A stretch of 64,000 nt of DNA from Fimbriimonadaceae bacterium. GTDB taxonomy: Bacteria > Armatimonadota > Fimbriimonadia > Fimbriimonadales > Fimbriimonadaceae. The notes beneath the pieces are model-generated. The model saw nothing but the letters and a program-made list of their open reading frames with translations, was not told the origin of the DNA and did not search any database. Positions 25,195 through 34,276 of this stretch are shown piece after piece (the first letter of the stretch is position 1; every line of letters starts with the position of its first letter). The stretch covers positions 62,001 through 126,000 of the forward strand of contig JALHNM010000005.1 of NCBI GenBank assembly GCA_022843485.1. The letters are read 5' to 3'. Position numbers and translations under genes: made by a program.

Positions 25195-26160
25195 ATGTCT
25201 GGCCAACATATCACTGCTGACTCCGCGTCGTCGTGGACGCTGGTAAAGGCGGGATTTAGCGTCGAACCGACTGGCCCTATCGAACCACTTGAACGCGCGG
25301 GGCTCCGAGCGAGGGTTCTCTACCGCAACCAGCGGGGAGACGTGCCGTTCGACGTCTACGAGGCGGCCCTCGCGCTCGCCGACGGGGCGACGTCCCCTTG
25401 GGTGCCCCGAATCAAACAGACCGTGGCCTGGGGGATCCTCGGCCTTGGCCGAGAAAGTCTCTTCGTGAACTGGCTTGAACAGGCCCTCGAGGCGGCCTAC
25501 GCAATGGGCACACCCGCCGACCAGTTCTCGGCGGAGCTCGACGCCATCGTCAGGTTCCCGTTGCCGGAGGGGGCCGCCGAGCGGCGCGCGGTGCTTGACC
25601 GGCTCAAGACGCGATTCGGCGAGGCCGACCGCTTCGAACGTCTCCGGTTCTTCTTCCTGGAGGCCGAGCTCTTTGACGCCTTGGGCCAGCACGCCAGCGC
25701 AGCAAGGTCTGCATTCCAGGCAGCCGATGCCGCCCGGGCCGTAGGGGATGTCCGGTACGAGACCTTGTGCCGACTCGTAGGACTGCGTAGCCTGGGGCAG
25801 CTCCAGAGTCCTCTTTGCCTGGCTCGAGAGATGCTCGACGTTGTCCGAGAGCGAGCCGCGCACCCAACTTACGGGACCTCCGGGAACCAGCTCTCCCAGA
25901 CCGGGATCGCGTTCCGGGATGCGGGAGCGATTGAGATCGCTGGACGCCTGTTCTCGCGAGCGGCTGCGGCAGAGGAGTCCTCGTCAGGGTGGAGACGAGC
26001 CTCCGTGCTCCGGGTGATGGCCGCCGATGCGTTCCACACGGCCGGGTTGCGCGAGCGAGCCCGGTTCAACGAACTCCTCGCAAAGGACGCTGACGAGGCG
26101 AGCCGGTCTGCGGAGGGGACGGAGTGCGTCCGGCGGCTCGCTTCGTACTTGGGGCGCTGA
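25195..26160 (+). CDS. Cytoplasmic TPR-like protein
   Basis: 321 residues, no signal peptide. Helical throughout with TPR-like pairs (FLEAELFDALGQHASAARS, AGAIEIAGRLFSRAAAAEE, VMAADAFHTAGLRERARF). The first ~100 residues (LVKAGFSVEPTGPIEPLERAG; WGILGLGRESLFVNWLEQAL) do not match a family I know. Divergent from the EEP gene, with a lower-GC 110-bp spacer that probably holds both promoters. Confidence 0.65.
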   Translation: MSGQHITADSASSWTLVKAGFSVEPTGPIEPLERAGLRARVLYRNQRGDVPFDVYEAALALADGATSPWVPRIKQTVAWGILGLGRESLFVNWLEQALEAAYAMGTPADQFSAELDAIVRFPLPEGAAERRAVLDRLKTRFGEADRFERLRFFFLEAELFDALGQHASAARSAFQAADAARAVGDVRYETLCRLVGLRSLGQLQSPLCLAREMLDVVRERAAHPTYGTSGNQLSQTGIAFRDAGAIEIAGRLFSRAAAAEESSSGWRRASVLRVMAADAFHTAGLRERARFNELLAKDADEASRSAEGTECVRRLASYLGR

Positions 26161-26230
26161 GCCCCTCCAGCATCCGGGGGCACCTCGGCACCGCTCGCAA
26201 CTCCAGGGTTGGAGAGTGTACACTCGTCGG

Positions 26231-26587
26231 GTGGTCACCGGCCTCCACGCGATGGTCTACAGCGACCAGCCCGAGGCACTCCGGGCGTTCTTCCGCGACG
26301 TCGTCGGCTGGCCCGCGGCGGACGTCGGAGACGGGTGGCTCATCTTCGACGCCCCCGCCGCCGACCTGGGCGTCCACCCCACCGACCACGAAGGCAGCCC
26401 CCCGACCGGCACGGCCGAGCTGTCCCTGGTCTGCTCCGACATCCATGCCACCGTCGCCGAACTGTCGGCCCGCGGCGCCGTGTTCGCCCAAGCGGTCGAG
26501 GATCACGGCTACGGATGGGTCACCGTTATCGAGGCGCCCGGCGGCTACCGGATCCAGCTCTACCAACCCCGGTACGACAAGGCATAG
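26231..26587 (+). CDS. VOC (glyoxalase-like) family protein
   Basis: 118 residues from the GTG at 26231; the open frame further upstream overlaps the end of the TPR gene. The single beta-alpha-beta3 pair shows FFRDVVGWP after HAMVYSDQPEALRA, then GWLIFDAPAADLGVHP, AELSLVCSDIHATVAEL and the final GGYRIQLYQP. This is the usual pattern for VOC metalloenzymes and resistance-like proteins. Substrate unknown. Confidence 0.85.
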   Translation: MVTGLHAMVYSDQPEALRAFFRDVVGWPAADVGDGWLIFDAPAADLGVHPTDHEGSPPTGTAELSLVCSDIHATVAELSARGAVFAQAVEDHGYGWVTVIEAPGGYRIQLYQPRYDKA

Positions 26588-26669
26588 CCCCGACGCACAC
26601 CGGGTTTTTGCGCCCGGGGCGTTAAGATCGGTAAAGGCCTGATACAATGCATGAGAGGCTCGGAGCCCT

Positions 26670-28595
26670 ATGCTGAGTATCGTCGCGTCCGTTTTGCTGT
26701 CGTCGTCTCCGCTGGCTGTGGTCGGCGGGGCCCCCGTCCACCCCGAGCGGCTCCTCGTGAAGGCCCCGCTCTCGACTGCTTCCCGGGCGGCCGCGGGGCT
26801 GGGGGCTCGAGTGGTCTCCGCCCACCCCGAGATCGGCTGGACCATCGTCGAGGCCCCGACCGGGCGCCTGCAGGCCACCCGGGCCGCTCTGGCCGCGGTG
26901 CCGGGCATCGTCCGAGTCGACTTCGACCGACGGGCCCGGCTCGCCTACACCCCGAACGACCCGTTCTGGTCGCAGCAGTGGCACATGCGGGCGATCAAGG
27001 CGGACGCGGCCTGGGACACAAGCCGAGGCTCCGACGCCGCCATCGTGGCCGTGATCGATACGGGCGTACGCCTGGACCACGAAGACCTCGCCGCCAACGT
27101 CTGGCGCAACCCGGGCGAAGTCGCTGGCAACGGCCTTGACGACGACGGCAACGGCTTCGTGGACGACCTGCACGGCTGGAACTTCGTGGCGCTGAACAAC
27201 GATCTCACCGATGCTTATGGCCATGGCACCCCCTGCGCCGGGCTGGTCGCGGCGGTGCAGGACAACGGGATCGGGGTCACCGGCGTCGCGCCCAGAGCAC
27301 GGGTCATGGCGATCAAGGCCACGAACCCGGACGGCTACCTCTTCGACAGCTACCTGGTGCCGTCCTACGTCTATGCGGCGAACATGGGGGCACGGGTGTT
27401 CAGCATGAGCTACTTCTCCGACCGGGTCTCGGCGGCGGAAAGGGACGCCCTCGACTACGCCGTCGGCCGGGGGGTCCTACCCATTGCCGCCGCCGCGAAC
27501 GAGGACAGCGCGATCCCGATGTACCCGGCCGCCTACGACATCGTCATGTCCGTCGGCGCGGTGGACGGCGGGAACTTCAAATCGTGGTTTTCCAACTTCG
27601 GGACCTGGGTAGACGTCGCTGCGCCAGGCGAGGGGCTCCTCTCGACTGGAGCGGACGGGGGCTACACTGGCTTCGGCGGCACCAGCGGCGCCTGTCCCCA
27701 CGTGGCCGGGGTCGCCGCGCTGCTGATCGGGGCCAAGCCGACCGCCTCCGCCGGCGAAGTCCGGGCGGCGATCGAGGACACGGCCCGGCCGCTCGTCCAG
27801 GCCCCCTACGGCGAGTGGACCACCTATGGGCTCGTCGACGCGGAGGCCGCCCTCAACGCCCTCCTCACCGGCCCTGCCCCGCACCGGCCCGTCGCCGTGA
27901 GGTCGATGACCGTGGTCGGGACGCAGATCGGGGCGGCTTCGATCGATCCCAGCCCGCTCGTCACGACCCGCATCCGGGGGCGCGGCTTCCTCGGAGTGGG
28001 CGACCTGCGGATCCAGAAGGGGAACGAGACGCTCACGATTCAAGCTCGCGCCCGCGACTGGGTCGACGTCCTGTTCCGCCCGCGAGCCCAGGGCGACTTC
28101 ACCCTGTGGGACGGCGGCACCCTCCTCGCTACCGTGCCAAGCCCCGTCCTCCCGCGCACGGCCAACCCGCTCATCGACGCTTCGGGCGTGGGCGCCGCCG
28201 CATCCGGCGGGTTCTTCGACGCCCTCACCGACGACGGCCGCGAGGTCACGCTCGGGAGGGACTCGAACGGCCAGATCACGCTCCAGACCACGTTCTGGGG
28301 AGTGAGGCCGAATGCCTTCACCCAGGTCCGGCTCAACCGACGCTTCACCGCCGCGGGAGGCACCCAACGGCTGGAGTTCTACGACTGGTCCAGCGGCAGC
28401 TACCCGTACGGGAGCTGGGTGCAGGTCTGGTCCGGGCCGGTCAACGCGACCCCCGAAGTCCTGACCCTCAACGTCCCCGAAATCGGGCTGTACCGCGACC
28501 CCTCGGGCACCGTCTACGCCCGGATCGTCGCCACCGGCACTCCGAACGGCGCCCGACTCGCCGTCGATAGCCTCCGGCTCCAACTCTCGCGCTGA
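26670..28595 (+). CDS. Secreted subtilisin-family (S8) serine protease
   Basis: 641 residues. Signal peptide at 1-20, an inhibitor-like propeptide to about 90, then the S8 domain with catalytic Asp130 (VAVIDTGV), His185 (GHGTPCAG), oxyanion Asn277 (AAANED) and Ser339 (GGTSGACPHVAG). After about 400 there is an IPT/Ig-like linker and a ~130-residue C-terminal beta-sandwich (LEFYDWSSGSY, SGTVYARIVATGTPNGARL) that resembles the ends of three other secreted proteins in this window. A weak promoter (TTAAGA, 15 bp, TACAAT at 26643-26648) lies 22 bases upstream of the start. Confidence 0.94.
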   Translation: MLSIVASVLLSSSPLAVVGGAPVHPERLLVKAPLSTASRAAAGLGARVVSAHPEIGWTIVEAPTGRLQATRAALAAVPGIVRVDFDRRARLAYTPNDPFWSQQWHMRAIKADAAWDTSRGSDAAIVAVIDTGVRLDHEDLAANVWRNPGEVAGNGLDDDGNGFVDDLHGWNFVALNNDLTDAYGHGTPCAGLVAAVQDNGIGVTGVAPRARVMAIKATNPDGYLFDSYLVPSYVYAANMGARVFSMSYFSDRVSAAERDALDYAVGRGVLPIAAAANEDSAIPMYPAAYDIVMSVGAVDGGNFKSWFSNFGTWVDVAAPGEGLLSTGADGGYTGFGGTSGACPHVAGVAALLIGAKPTASAGEVRAAIEDTARPLVQAPYGEWTTYGLVDAEAALNALLTGPAPHRPVAVRSMTVVGTQIGAASIDPSPLVTTRIRGRGFLGVGDLRIQKGNETLTIQARARDWVDVLFRPRAQGDFTLWDGGTLLATVPSPVLPRTANPLIDASGVGAAASGGFFDALTDDGREVTLGRDSNGQITLQTTFWGVRPNAFTQVRLNRRFTAAGGTQRLEFYDWSSGSYPYGSWVQVWSGPVNATPEVLTLNVPEIGLYRDPSGTVYARIVATGTPNGARLAVDSLRLQLSR

Positions 28596-28604
28596 CGCGA
28601 GCCC

Positions 28605-28641
28605 GGCCTGCCCTCCCCCACCATTGCGGGGAGGGCCGGCC
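28605..28641. terminator. Hairpin between convergent protease and SnoaL genes
   Basis: 28605-28618 pairs with 28628-28641 with one mismatch, directly between the two stops. Likely bidirectional terminator. Confidence 0.6.
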
Positions 28642-28647
28642 CCGACG

Positions 28648-29004
28648 TCACTCGCCGATGTAGAAGAACCGCTCCTCGGCGATCTTGCCGTCCTTGACGT
28701 CGTAGACCGCGACCTCTTCCATCTCGCTCCGCTGGCCGGACGCCTTGTGGGTGGTGTCCATCCAGATCACCACCGCCACCTTGTCCGCACCGTGCGGGAA
28801 CGGGCCCTTCATCTTCGTGCCGTGGAGCTCGAAGTTGCCTTCCCACCACTCGTACTTCTTCTTGAGGCCCTCCGTCCCCTCGCTCAGCGAGCCGTCGGCC
28901 TCGTAGCTCTTGATCGCCGGCGAGTACAGCTCAGCCGCGATCTCCTCGTGCTTCCCCGCGTTGTACATCTCGACCAGCTTGGTGCCTAGTTCATGGGCGT
29001 TCAT
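28648..29004 (-). CDS. SnoaL/NTF2-like protein
   Basis: 118 residues from the ATG at 29004 (MNAHELGTK). The small cone-shaped NTF2-like fold is shown by the N-terminal helices (LGTKLVEMYNAGKHEEIAAELY), the strand YSPAIKSYEADGSL, the helix EGLKKKYEWWEGNF and the terminal sheet VAVVIWMDTTH and VAVYDVKDGKIAEERFFY. Such proteins are ligand-binding or isomerase-like; no catalytic residues can be assigned. Confidence 0.85.
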   Translation of the reverse strand: MNAHELGTKLVEMYNAGKHEEIAAELYSPAIKSYEADGSLSEGTEGLKKKYEWWEGNFELHGTKMKGPFPHGADKVAVVIWMDTTHKASGQRSEMEEVAVYDVKDGKIAEERFFYIGE

Positions 29005-29170
29005 GGTTCTCCAGTGGCGTCGTCCGCCAGCGACATCATAGCGCACACACGTCTAGTATCCCAACCCGGCCGGGACCTTTGCTGGTCCATGGTGCCGTTC
29101 CCAGAGGCAGGACAGTCTTTGGGGGCCACGGGGACGCGCCCGCCTCCCTAGGCCCCTCGACGCCCCGCCC

Positions 29171-29199
29171 TTGACGCCCGCCCCCGGGCCTGGTATCCT
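29171..29199 (+). promoter_or_regulatory. Sigma70-type promoter of tRNA-Lys
   Basis: TTGACG (29171-29176) and TATCCT (29194-29199) are separated by exactly 17 bases, and the -10 ends 13 bases before the tRNA. This is the clearest promoter in the window. Confidence 0.75.
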
Positions 29200-29212
29200 A
29201 GCCTCTTCGGAC

Positions 29213-29288
<76 letters not shown>

Positions 29289-29435
29289 CCGTCCGCGTCC
29301 CGAGCGAACCTTCAGAAACCGCAACCAGAACCCTTGTACGGCGACCACGTGGCAGCGCAATGGCCTGACTGTTCGGTTCCAGAGCCGCCTTAGCCCTCCG
29401 TTGACGGTGCTTCCACCTAGGCGACCTGAGGTTCA

Positions 29436-29648
29436 ATGAAGCAGATGCACTGTCCGCATTGCGGCAGCCCTAAGTTACGCAAGGCCGGACCCAGCGACCC
29501 TATAGGCCGGTCTCCCCTTGCGGATCCCGTGCTTAGCCTGAGGTTTCCGCTGCTCCTGATCCTATGGTTCGTGAAGAGGGCGAACACCCGGGTCTGTCTC
29601 CAGTGCGGACAGTTCGCCACAAGACTCGCCTGGCTCGACTGGTTCTGA
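29436..29648 (+). CDS. Small zinc-ribbon protein
   Basis: 70 residues. Two Cys pairs, HCPHCGSPKLRK near the N-terminus and RVCLQCGQF near the C-terminus, would form one zinc ribbon. Between them is a hydrophobic stretch (FPLLLILWFVKR) that could be membrane-inserted. Small and isolated, but the Cys spacing is convincing. Function unknown. Confidence 0.55.
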   Translation: MKQMHCPHCGSPKLRKAGPSDPIGRSPLADPVLSLRFPLLLILWFVKRANTRVCLQCGQFATRLAWLDWF

Positions 29649-29804
29649 ACCAGCAGCAGATTCAGCTCGGCCATGCGACGCGAGAAATCACTCGGTAGCA
29701 CACAGTTTTCTCCCGGAAGCGTCACTCCCCGTAAAAGTCTTGATATCATGAAGGTGCCCGCGTGGCCTGGCCCCTGGGGTCGGAGCTGCGGGGCGGGACC
29801 GACT

Positions 29805-31676
29805 ATGACCTTCACCCCCTTCAAACGCCTCCTGCCGGCCCTGCTCGCCCTCGTCGCGGCGGGGGCCTCGGCCGAGATCGTGTTCCCGAACAACCCGAGC
29901 GTCGTCGACGCCAAGCGCGACTTCGGCGCCCGCGGAGACGGCGTCACGGACGACACCCTCGCCCTCCAGCGCGCCATCGATGCCAGCTGCGGCTCTGGCG
30001 GCTTCACCCGGGCCCTCTACATCCCCAACGGCACCTACCGCGTCTCGAACACGTTGGTCGTCCCGATCGCGGTCGGGCCTTGGATCTACGGCCAGTCCCG
30101 AGACGGGGTCGTCATCCGGCTCGTGGATAACGCCGACCCCAGCGTGCTGAGCGTCCTCCGCACCCACCCCCGGGACAGTGGTGGCGGCTCGGCCGACTGG
30201 TTCATGCGCAACGTGCGCAACCTCACCGTCCACACCGGCAACAACCCGAACGTCGACGGCATCCGCTTCTTCGCCAACAACACCGGCATCCTCAAGAACG
30301 TCCGGGTGACCGGCAACGGGAACATCGGGATCAACGCCGGGTTCAGCGACCAGAGCGGCCCGAACATCGTCCAGGACGTGCTGGTCGACGGGATGCGGCT
30401 CGGGATCCAGATGCAGTGGAGCTGGGGCGGCACCATCAGCCGGGCCACGGTCCGTAACTGCCGCGAGACCGGGGTCTACGTGAGCGCGAACGCGATCGGC
30501 ATCGAAGACCTCGTCGTCGAGGACACCCCCCAGCCCCTCTTCGTCGACTACCCGAACGATTGGACCTGGTGGGGAGGCGTGGTCGCCCTCGTGAACGCCC
30601 GGCTCACCTCGGGCGCGGCCGTGAACGGCCCCGCCATCTTCAACCGGAGCGTGCTCTACGCCCGAAACGTGACCTCGAGCGGCTACACGAAAGTCATCCG
30701 CAGCGACACGCCGAGCGGCGACGTCAACGCCCCGAGCGTGCGCGAGTTCACCTCCCACGCCCCGGGCGGGCTGTTCGGGTCCGCCAGCTCCTCGCTCTGG
30801 CTGCCCGTGAAGCAGGAGCCGGCCGAGGTCTGGGAGAACGACCCGTCGAAGTGGCTCTGGGCCGACGACTACGGCATCACTGCGGGCGATGGCACCGACG
30901 ACACCGCGGGGTTCCAGGCGGCCTTCGACGCCGCTGCCGCCCAAGGCAAGACGGTCGTCGCCATCCGAGGCGCCCGGAACCAGGACCCGAACTGGTACTT
31001 CATCAACGGCGAGGTCCGGGTCAAGTCCCCGGTGCGGCTCGTCACCGGCGTGGGCTGGGGCCGGATCATCGGCACCGGGCGGATCGTGATCGACCGAAAC
31101 TCGGCGCCGACGGTCTTCTTCCGCCACATCGACGCGTTCGGCGGGACACCCGTCACGCTCGAGAACCGGGGCGCAGGAACGCTCGTGGCCGAGAGCTGCG
31201 GCGTCTCGATCCTGGGCACTGGCACCGGGGACATCTTCCTCACGAACTGCCCGGCGAACATCGAACTCCAGAACCCGCGGCAGTCGCTCTGGGCCCGGCA
31301 GCACAACCCGGAGGGCGCGTCGGAACGCGGCCTCAACGTCAATCGCGGGGCCCGACTCTGGGCGCTCGGCATCAAGTCGGAGGGCCGCGGCGTGCGCTAC
31401 CGCACCGAGGCCGGGGGCGCGACCGAGCTCTTCGGCATGTTCAACTACTCGACCTCGGTGGTCCCGAACGACCCGTGGCCGATGTTCACCGTCGAGGACT
31501 CGCTCTTCAGCGTGGCCGGGCTCCGCGAGATCTCGTTCGGCTCGACGTACGAGATCAAGGTGCGCGAGCGCCAGCGCGGGGTCACCCGGGAGGCCGTCGG
31601 CGGCGGCTGGATCGGCTGGTCGCTCTTCACGAACCTACGTCGCCTCCCCCAAGCGGACCGAACGACCATCGACTGA
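29805..31676 (+). CDS. Secreted pectate-lyase-superfamily beta-helix protein
   Basis: 623 residues from the ATG at 29805 (an earlier in-frame ATG at 29748 would add an unlikely leader). Signal peptide LLPALLALVAAGASA. DAKRDFGARGDGVTDDTLALQRAI is the signature of the Pectate_lyase_3/GH28-like right-handed helix, and a second copy, YGITAGDGTDDTAGFQAAF, begins near residue 360. The protein is therefore a tandem of two beta-helix domains. Asn-rich turns (TGNNPNVDGIRFFANNTGIL) line the helix. It probably binds or cleaves an extracellular polysaccharide; catalytic residues not identified. Confidence 0.85.
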   Translation: MTFTPFKRLLPALLALVAAGASAEIVFPNNPSVVDAKRDFGARGDGVTDDTLALQRAIDASCGSGGFTRALYIPNGTYRVSNTLVVPIAVGPWIYGQSRDGVVIRLVDNADPSVLSVLRTHPRDSGGGSADWFMRNVRNLTVHTGNNPNVDGIRFFANNTGILKNVRVTGNGNIGINAGFSDQSGPNIVQDVLVDGMRLGIQMQWSWGGTISRATVRNCRETGVYVSANAIGIEDLVVEDTPQPLFVDYPNDWTWWGGVVALVNARLTSGAAVNGPAIFNRSVLYARNVTSSGYTKVIRSDTPSGDVNAPSVREFTSHAPGGLFGSASSSLWLPVKQEPAEVWENDPSKWLWADDYGITAGDGTDDTAGFQAAFDAAAAQGKTVVAIRGARNQDPNWYFINGEVRVKSPVRLVTGVGWGRIIGTGRIVIDRNSAPTVFFRHIDAFGGTPVTLENRGAGTLVAESCGVSILGTGTGDIFLTNCPANIELQNPRQSLWARQHNPEGASERGLNVNRGARLWALGIKSEGRGVRYRTEAGGATELFGMFNYSTSVVPNDPWPMFTVEDSLFSVAGLREISFGSTYEIKVRERQRGVTREAVGGGWIGWSLFTNLRRLPQADRTTID

Positions 31677-31811
31677 CGAACCCGGCGAGGGCGGGGGCCG
31701 GCAGCGCCCCCGCCTCGCCAAGCGTGAGCAGGGGCCCCGGAAGAAATCGCGAGTCTGGAGGCGTCGAAACCCGCCCGGTTGGTGTATTGTGTACTGTCGA
31801 GGAGACCTACG

Positions 31812-33050
31812 ATGACGACGATCCTGGCCCTTTTCGCGGTGGCCGCCCCGTCCTGGGGAGCCCTGCAAGAGCCGTTCCTGGCCCAAGCCAACGGCAAACC
31901 GATCCAGCTCAACGTCGGGCACGCCGCCCCGATGCTGACCGACTTCGACGGCGACGGCAAGCGCGACTTGCTCGTCGGCGAGTTCGGCGGCGGCGGCATC
32001 CGGTTCTATAAGAACCACGGCTCGAGCGCCCAACCCGAGTTCCGAGACTTCGCCATGGTCGAAGCGGACGGCAAGCCGATCCGCGTCGAGGCTGGGTGAT
32101 GCATCGGCGCAGTTCCCCGGTTCGGGGACTTTGACGGTGACGGAACGAACGACATGGTCTCGGGCTCCTTCTCGGGAGGCCTGAGCTTCTTCAAGGGCAT
32201 GCCCGGCGGCAAGTTCGCGGCCGAGCAAAAGATGCTCCGCAACGGCAAGCCGCTGCACGACGAGTCGGCCCAGAGCCCTTGCCTCGGCGACTGGGACGGC
32301 GACGGGGACTTCGACCTCACGCTCGGGCTCATCTCGGGGCAGGTGATGCTCTACACGAACGAGGGCGGGATGCGCTTCTCCGATGGGAAGGGCCTCACGG
32401 CCGAAGGCAAGCCGATCCTCGCGGACGACGGCGGTCCCTGCATCGTCGATTGGGACGGGGACGGCACGCTCGACCTCCTGCTCGGCGACGCGGCGGGCAA
32501 CGTCTGGTTCCACCGCGGACTCAAGAAGGGCGGGACCGACCTCGCCAAAGGGGTCGCCCTGATCCCCGAAGCGGCCAAGGAGAGCGGCTGGACCCCGGCC
32601 AAACGCGACCCGAAGGCCAAGACCGGGCTCGACCGCAAGCGGCCGGGAGTCCGGGTCAAGCCCTGGGCAGGCGATTGGAACGGCGATGGAAAGCTCGACC
32701 TCCTGGTCGGCGACTTCCTGCAACTGCAGCGGGCCGAGAAGGTCCTGACGCCGGACCAGCGACTCGAGCGCGACGAGCTGGTCAAGCGACAGCAGGAGGC
32801 AGTGAAGAAGATGGAGGCGGTCAACAAACGGATCTTCGACCAGGCCGCCATGGAGTCCGGAGTCAAGTCGACCGAGCAGATGACCCCCGAGCAACGAACC
32901 AAGTTCTCGGAGGCCTACATGCGCATCGTCGAGAAGGACGAGGAGTACCAAAAGGTCTCCGCGGAGTACCAAGAGGTCGAGGCCAAGCTTCAGCCCCTCC
33001 AAAACGCCCCCGAAGCCACCGGCTTCGTCTGGGTGTACCTGCGGAAGTGA
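31812..33050 (+). CDS. Secreted FG-GAP/VCBS-repeat protein with one in-frame TGA
   Basis: 412 codons, with a TGA at codon 96 (32097-32099) in an otherwise unbroken frame. Signal peptide (TTILALFAVAAPSWG), then calcium-binding FG-GAP repeats before (TDFDGDGKRDLLVGEF) and after the TGA (FGDFDGDGTNDMVSGSF, LGDWDGDGDFDLTLGL, VDWDGDGTLDLLLGD, AGDWNGDGKLDLLVGD). A coiled-coil-like C-terminus follows (QRLERDELVKRQQEAVKKM). The repeat containing the TGA runs on seamlessly and no new start or SD lies near. The TGA is followed by TGC (Cys) and, 20 bases on, a SECIS-like hairpin. It may be a selenoprotein, or a recent nonsense mutation or sequence error. GAGGAG upstream of the ATG is a good RBS. Confidence 0.75.
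32111..32130 (+). promoter_or_regulatory. SECIS-like hairpin 3' of the in-frame TGA
   Basis: AG, a bulged T (32113), then TCCCC(G) pairs with (C)GGGGA and CT across an apical GGTT. The apical loop starts 20 bases after the TGA, has G at its first positions, and a single bulged T splits the stem. All three are features of bacterial SECIS elements. No computation was run. Confidence 0.45.
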
Positions 33051-33053
33051 ACC

Positions 33054-33096
33054 ATTGGGCGAGGCGGCAGGACGTAGACCTGCCGCCTCGCCCAAT
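33054..33096 (+). terminator. Terminator-like hairpin after the FG-GAP gene
   Basis: Perfect 18-bp stem (33054-33071 with 33079-33096), 7-base loop, four bases after the stop codon. Confidence 0.7.
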
Positions 33097-33157
33097 CCCT
33101 GGGGCTAGGTCCCCCGCCGGGCCGACCGGGCCGCGCTCCGGTCGGTATCTTCGTTCG

Positions 33158-33682
33158 GTGCCGCCCATCGTCCGCCCCTTCCGCCCTGAGGACACCGACG
33201 CCGTCGTCCAGGTGGTCGAGACCGTGTTCCGCGAGTACGGCTTCTCCTGGGACCCGGAGGGCTACTGCGCCGACCTCTGGCGCGTGGCCGAGACGTACGA
33301 CGCCTTCTGGGTCGCCGAGCTCGAAGGGGATGTGGTCGGGTGCGTCGGCTTCGAACTCCACGACCCGGTGCCGGGCGTGCCGGGCGGGGTCGCCGTGGTG
33401 GAGGGCGACGTCCGGGCCTCAGCCACCGACTGCGAACTCGTCCGCCTTTACGTCCTCCCCTCCGCCCGGGGGCACTCGCTCGGCCGCACGCTGACCGAGA
33501 CGGTGAGGGCCGAGGCGATGCACCGAGGCCGCGAAGCGATCGAGCTGTGGAGCGACAAGAAGCTCGTGCACGCCCACGCCCTCTACGAGCGGCTCGGGGC
33601 GTCACGGGTAGGTGAGCGGATCTGCCCAGGCGACCCGGATCAGAGCCCCGAGTGGGGGTTCCGGCTCCCCGTGGCCCCTTGA
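33158..33682 (+). CDS. GNAT-family N-acetyltransferase
   Basis: 174 residues from the GTG at 33158; the longer frame upstream is a shadow of the FG-GAP gene. GNAT pattern: VRPFRPEDTDAVVQVVETVF, the strand AFWVAELEGDVVGCVGFEL, then CELVRLYVLPSARGHSLGRTL (acetyl-CoA-binding R/Q-x-x-G-x-G/A region, here ARGHSLG) and a final LYERLGASRVG. Substrate unknown. Short spacer to a large terminator. Confidence 0.88.
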   Translation: MPPIVRPFRPEDTDAVVQVVETVFREYGFSWDPEGYCADLWRVAETYDAFWVAELEGDVVGCVGFELHDPVPGVPGGVAVVEGDVRASATDCELVRLYVLPSARGHSLGRTLTETVRAEAMHRGREAIELWSDKKLVHAHALYERLGASRVGERICPGDPDQSPEWGFRLPVAP

Positions 33683-33687
33683 AAGCA

Positions 33688-33723
33688 CCGAGGGCCCGCC
33701 CCCGTCTGGGGGCGGGCCCTCGG
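33688..33723. terminator. Bidirectional terminator
   Basis: Perfect 16-bp GC-rich stem (33688-33703 with 33708-33723), loop GTCT, between the convergent GNAT and Spy-like genes. Confidence 0.75.
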
Positions 33724-33746
33724 CACCGTGCGTCCTCTCGGCCAGG

Positions 33747-34217
33747 TTAGGGCTTCGAAGGCTTCGTACCCTTGGCGGGCTTGTCGCCCTTCGGGCCGCC
33801 CCGCTTCTCGCGGGCTTCTTTCATGGCCGCGGCCATCGACTTCTGGTACTGCTCCCACTGGGCGGGGGTCAGAACCGACTGGAGACCCTTGCGGTACTCC
33901 TCTTGGATCTTCCGCGCCTCGCCCCGCATCGCCTCGCGGTTGCCAGTCTGACCCTTCTCGCGGAGGGCCTTCATGTCGTTGTTGCGCTTGCGGTCGAGCT
34001 CGGCGATCTTGGTCTTCTGGCCAGCGTTGAGGTTGAGGCCGGCGAGGGCCTTCTCGTGGGCCTCTTGCATCATGCGCATGCCGCCCTGGGCGCGCTGCTC
34101 GCGGCCCGCCGCCGCACCCGGCGCTCCGCCGCGCGGGCCCGCCTGCTGGGCGAAAGCGGCCGACGAGACGAGCAGGGTCGCCGCCATCAGCACCGAAACG
34201 ATCAGGTTCTTCTTCAT
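33747..34217 (-). CDS. Spy/CpxP-like periplasmic protein
   Basis: 156 residues from the ATG at 34217. Signal peptide KKNLIVSVLMAATLLVSSAAFA, a Gly/Ala/Gln-rich linker, then a long helical pair ending in LTPAQWEQYQKSM, the LTxxQ motif of Spy and CpxP. Met-rich GGMRMMQEAHEKAL and a Lys-rich tail (KGDKPAKGTKPSKP). Spy-family proteins are ATP-independent periplasmic chaperones or stress sensors; this role is inferred. Confidence 0.85.
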   Translation of the reverse strand: MKKNLIVSVLMAATLLVSSAAFAQQAGPRGGAPGAAAGREQRAQGGMRMMQEAHEKALAGLNLNAGQKTKIAELDRKRNNDMKALREKGQTGNREAMRGEARKIQEEYRKGLQSVLTPAQWEQYQKSMAAAMKEAREKRGGPKGDKPAKGTKPSKP

Positions 34218-34276
34218 TGTCTTCCCCTCGGGCCGGAGCCCTCGTACCCCGGCAGACGGTGCCGGTCCCGGAATGT

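Noticed and set aside
32100-33050. A separate second gene starting after the in-frame TGA of the FG-GAP gene
   Set aside because: No start codon with a ribosome binding site lies near, and the split would fall inside one FG-GAP repeat and leave a product without a signal peptide.
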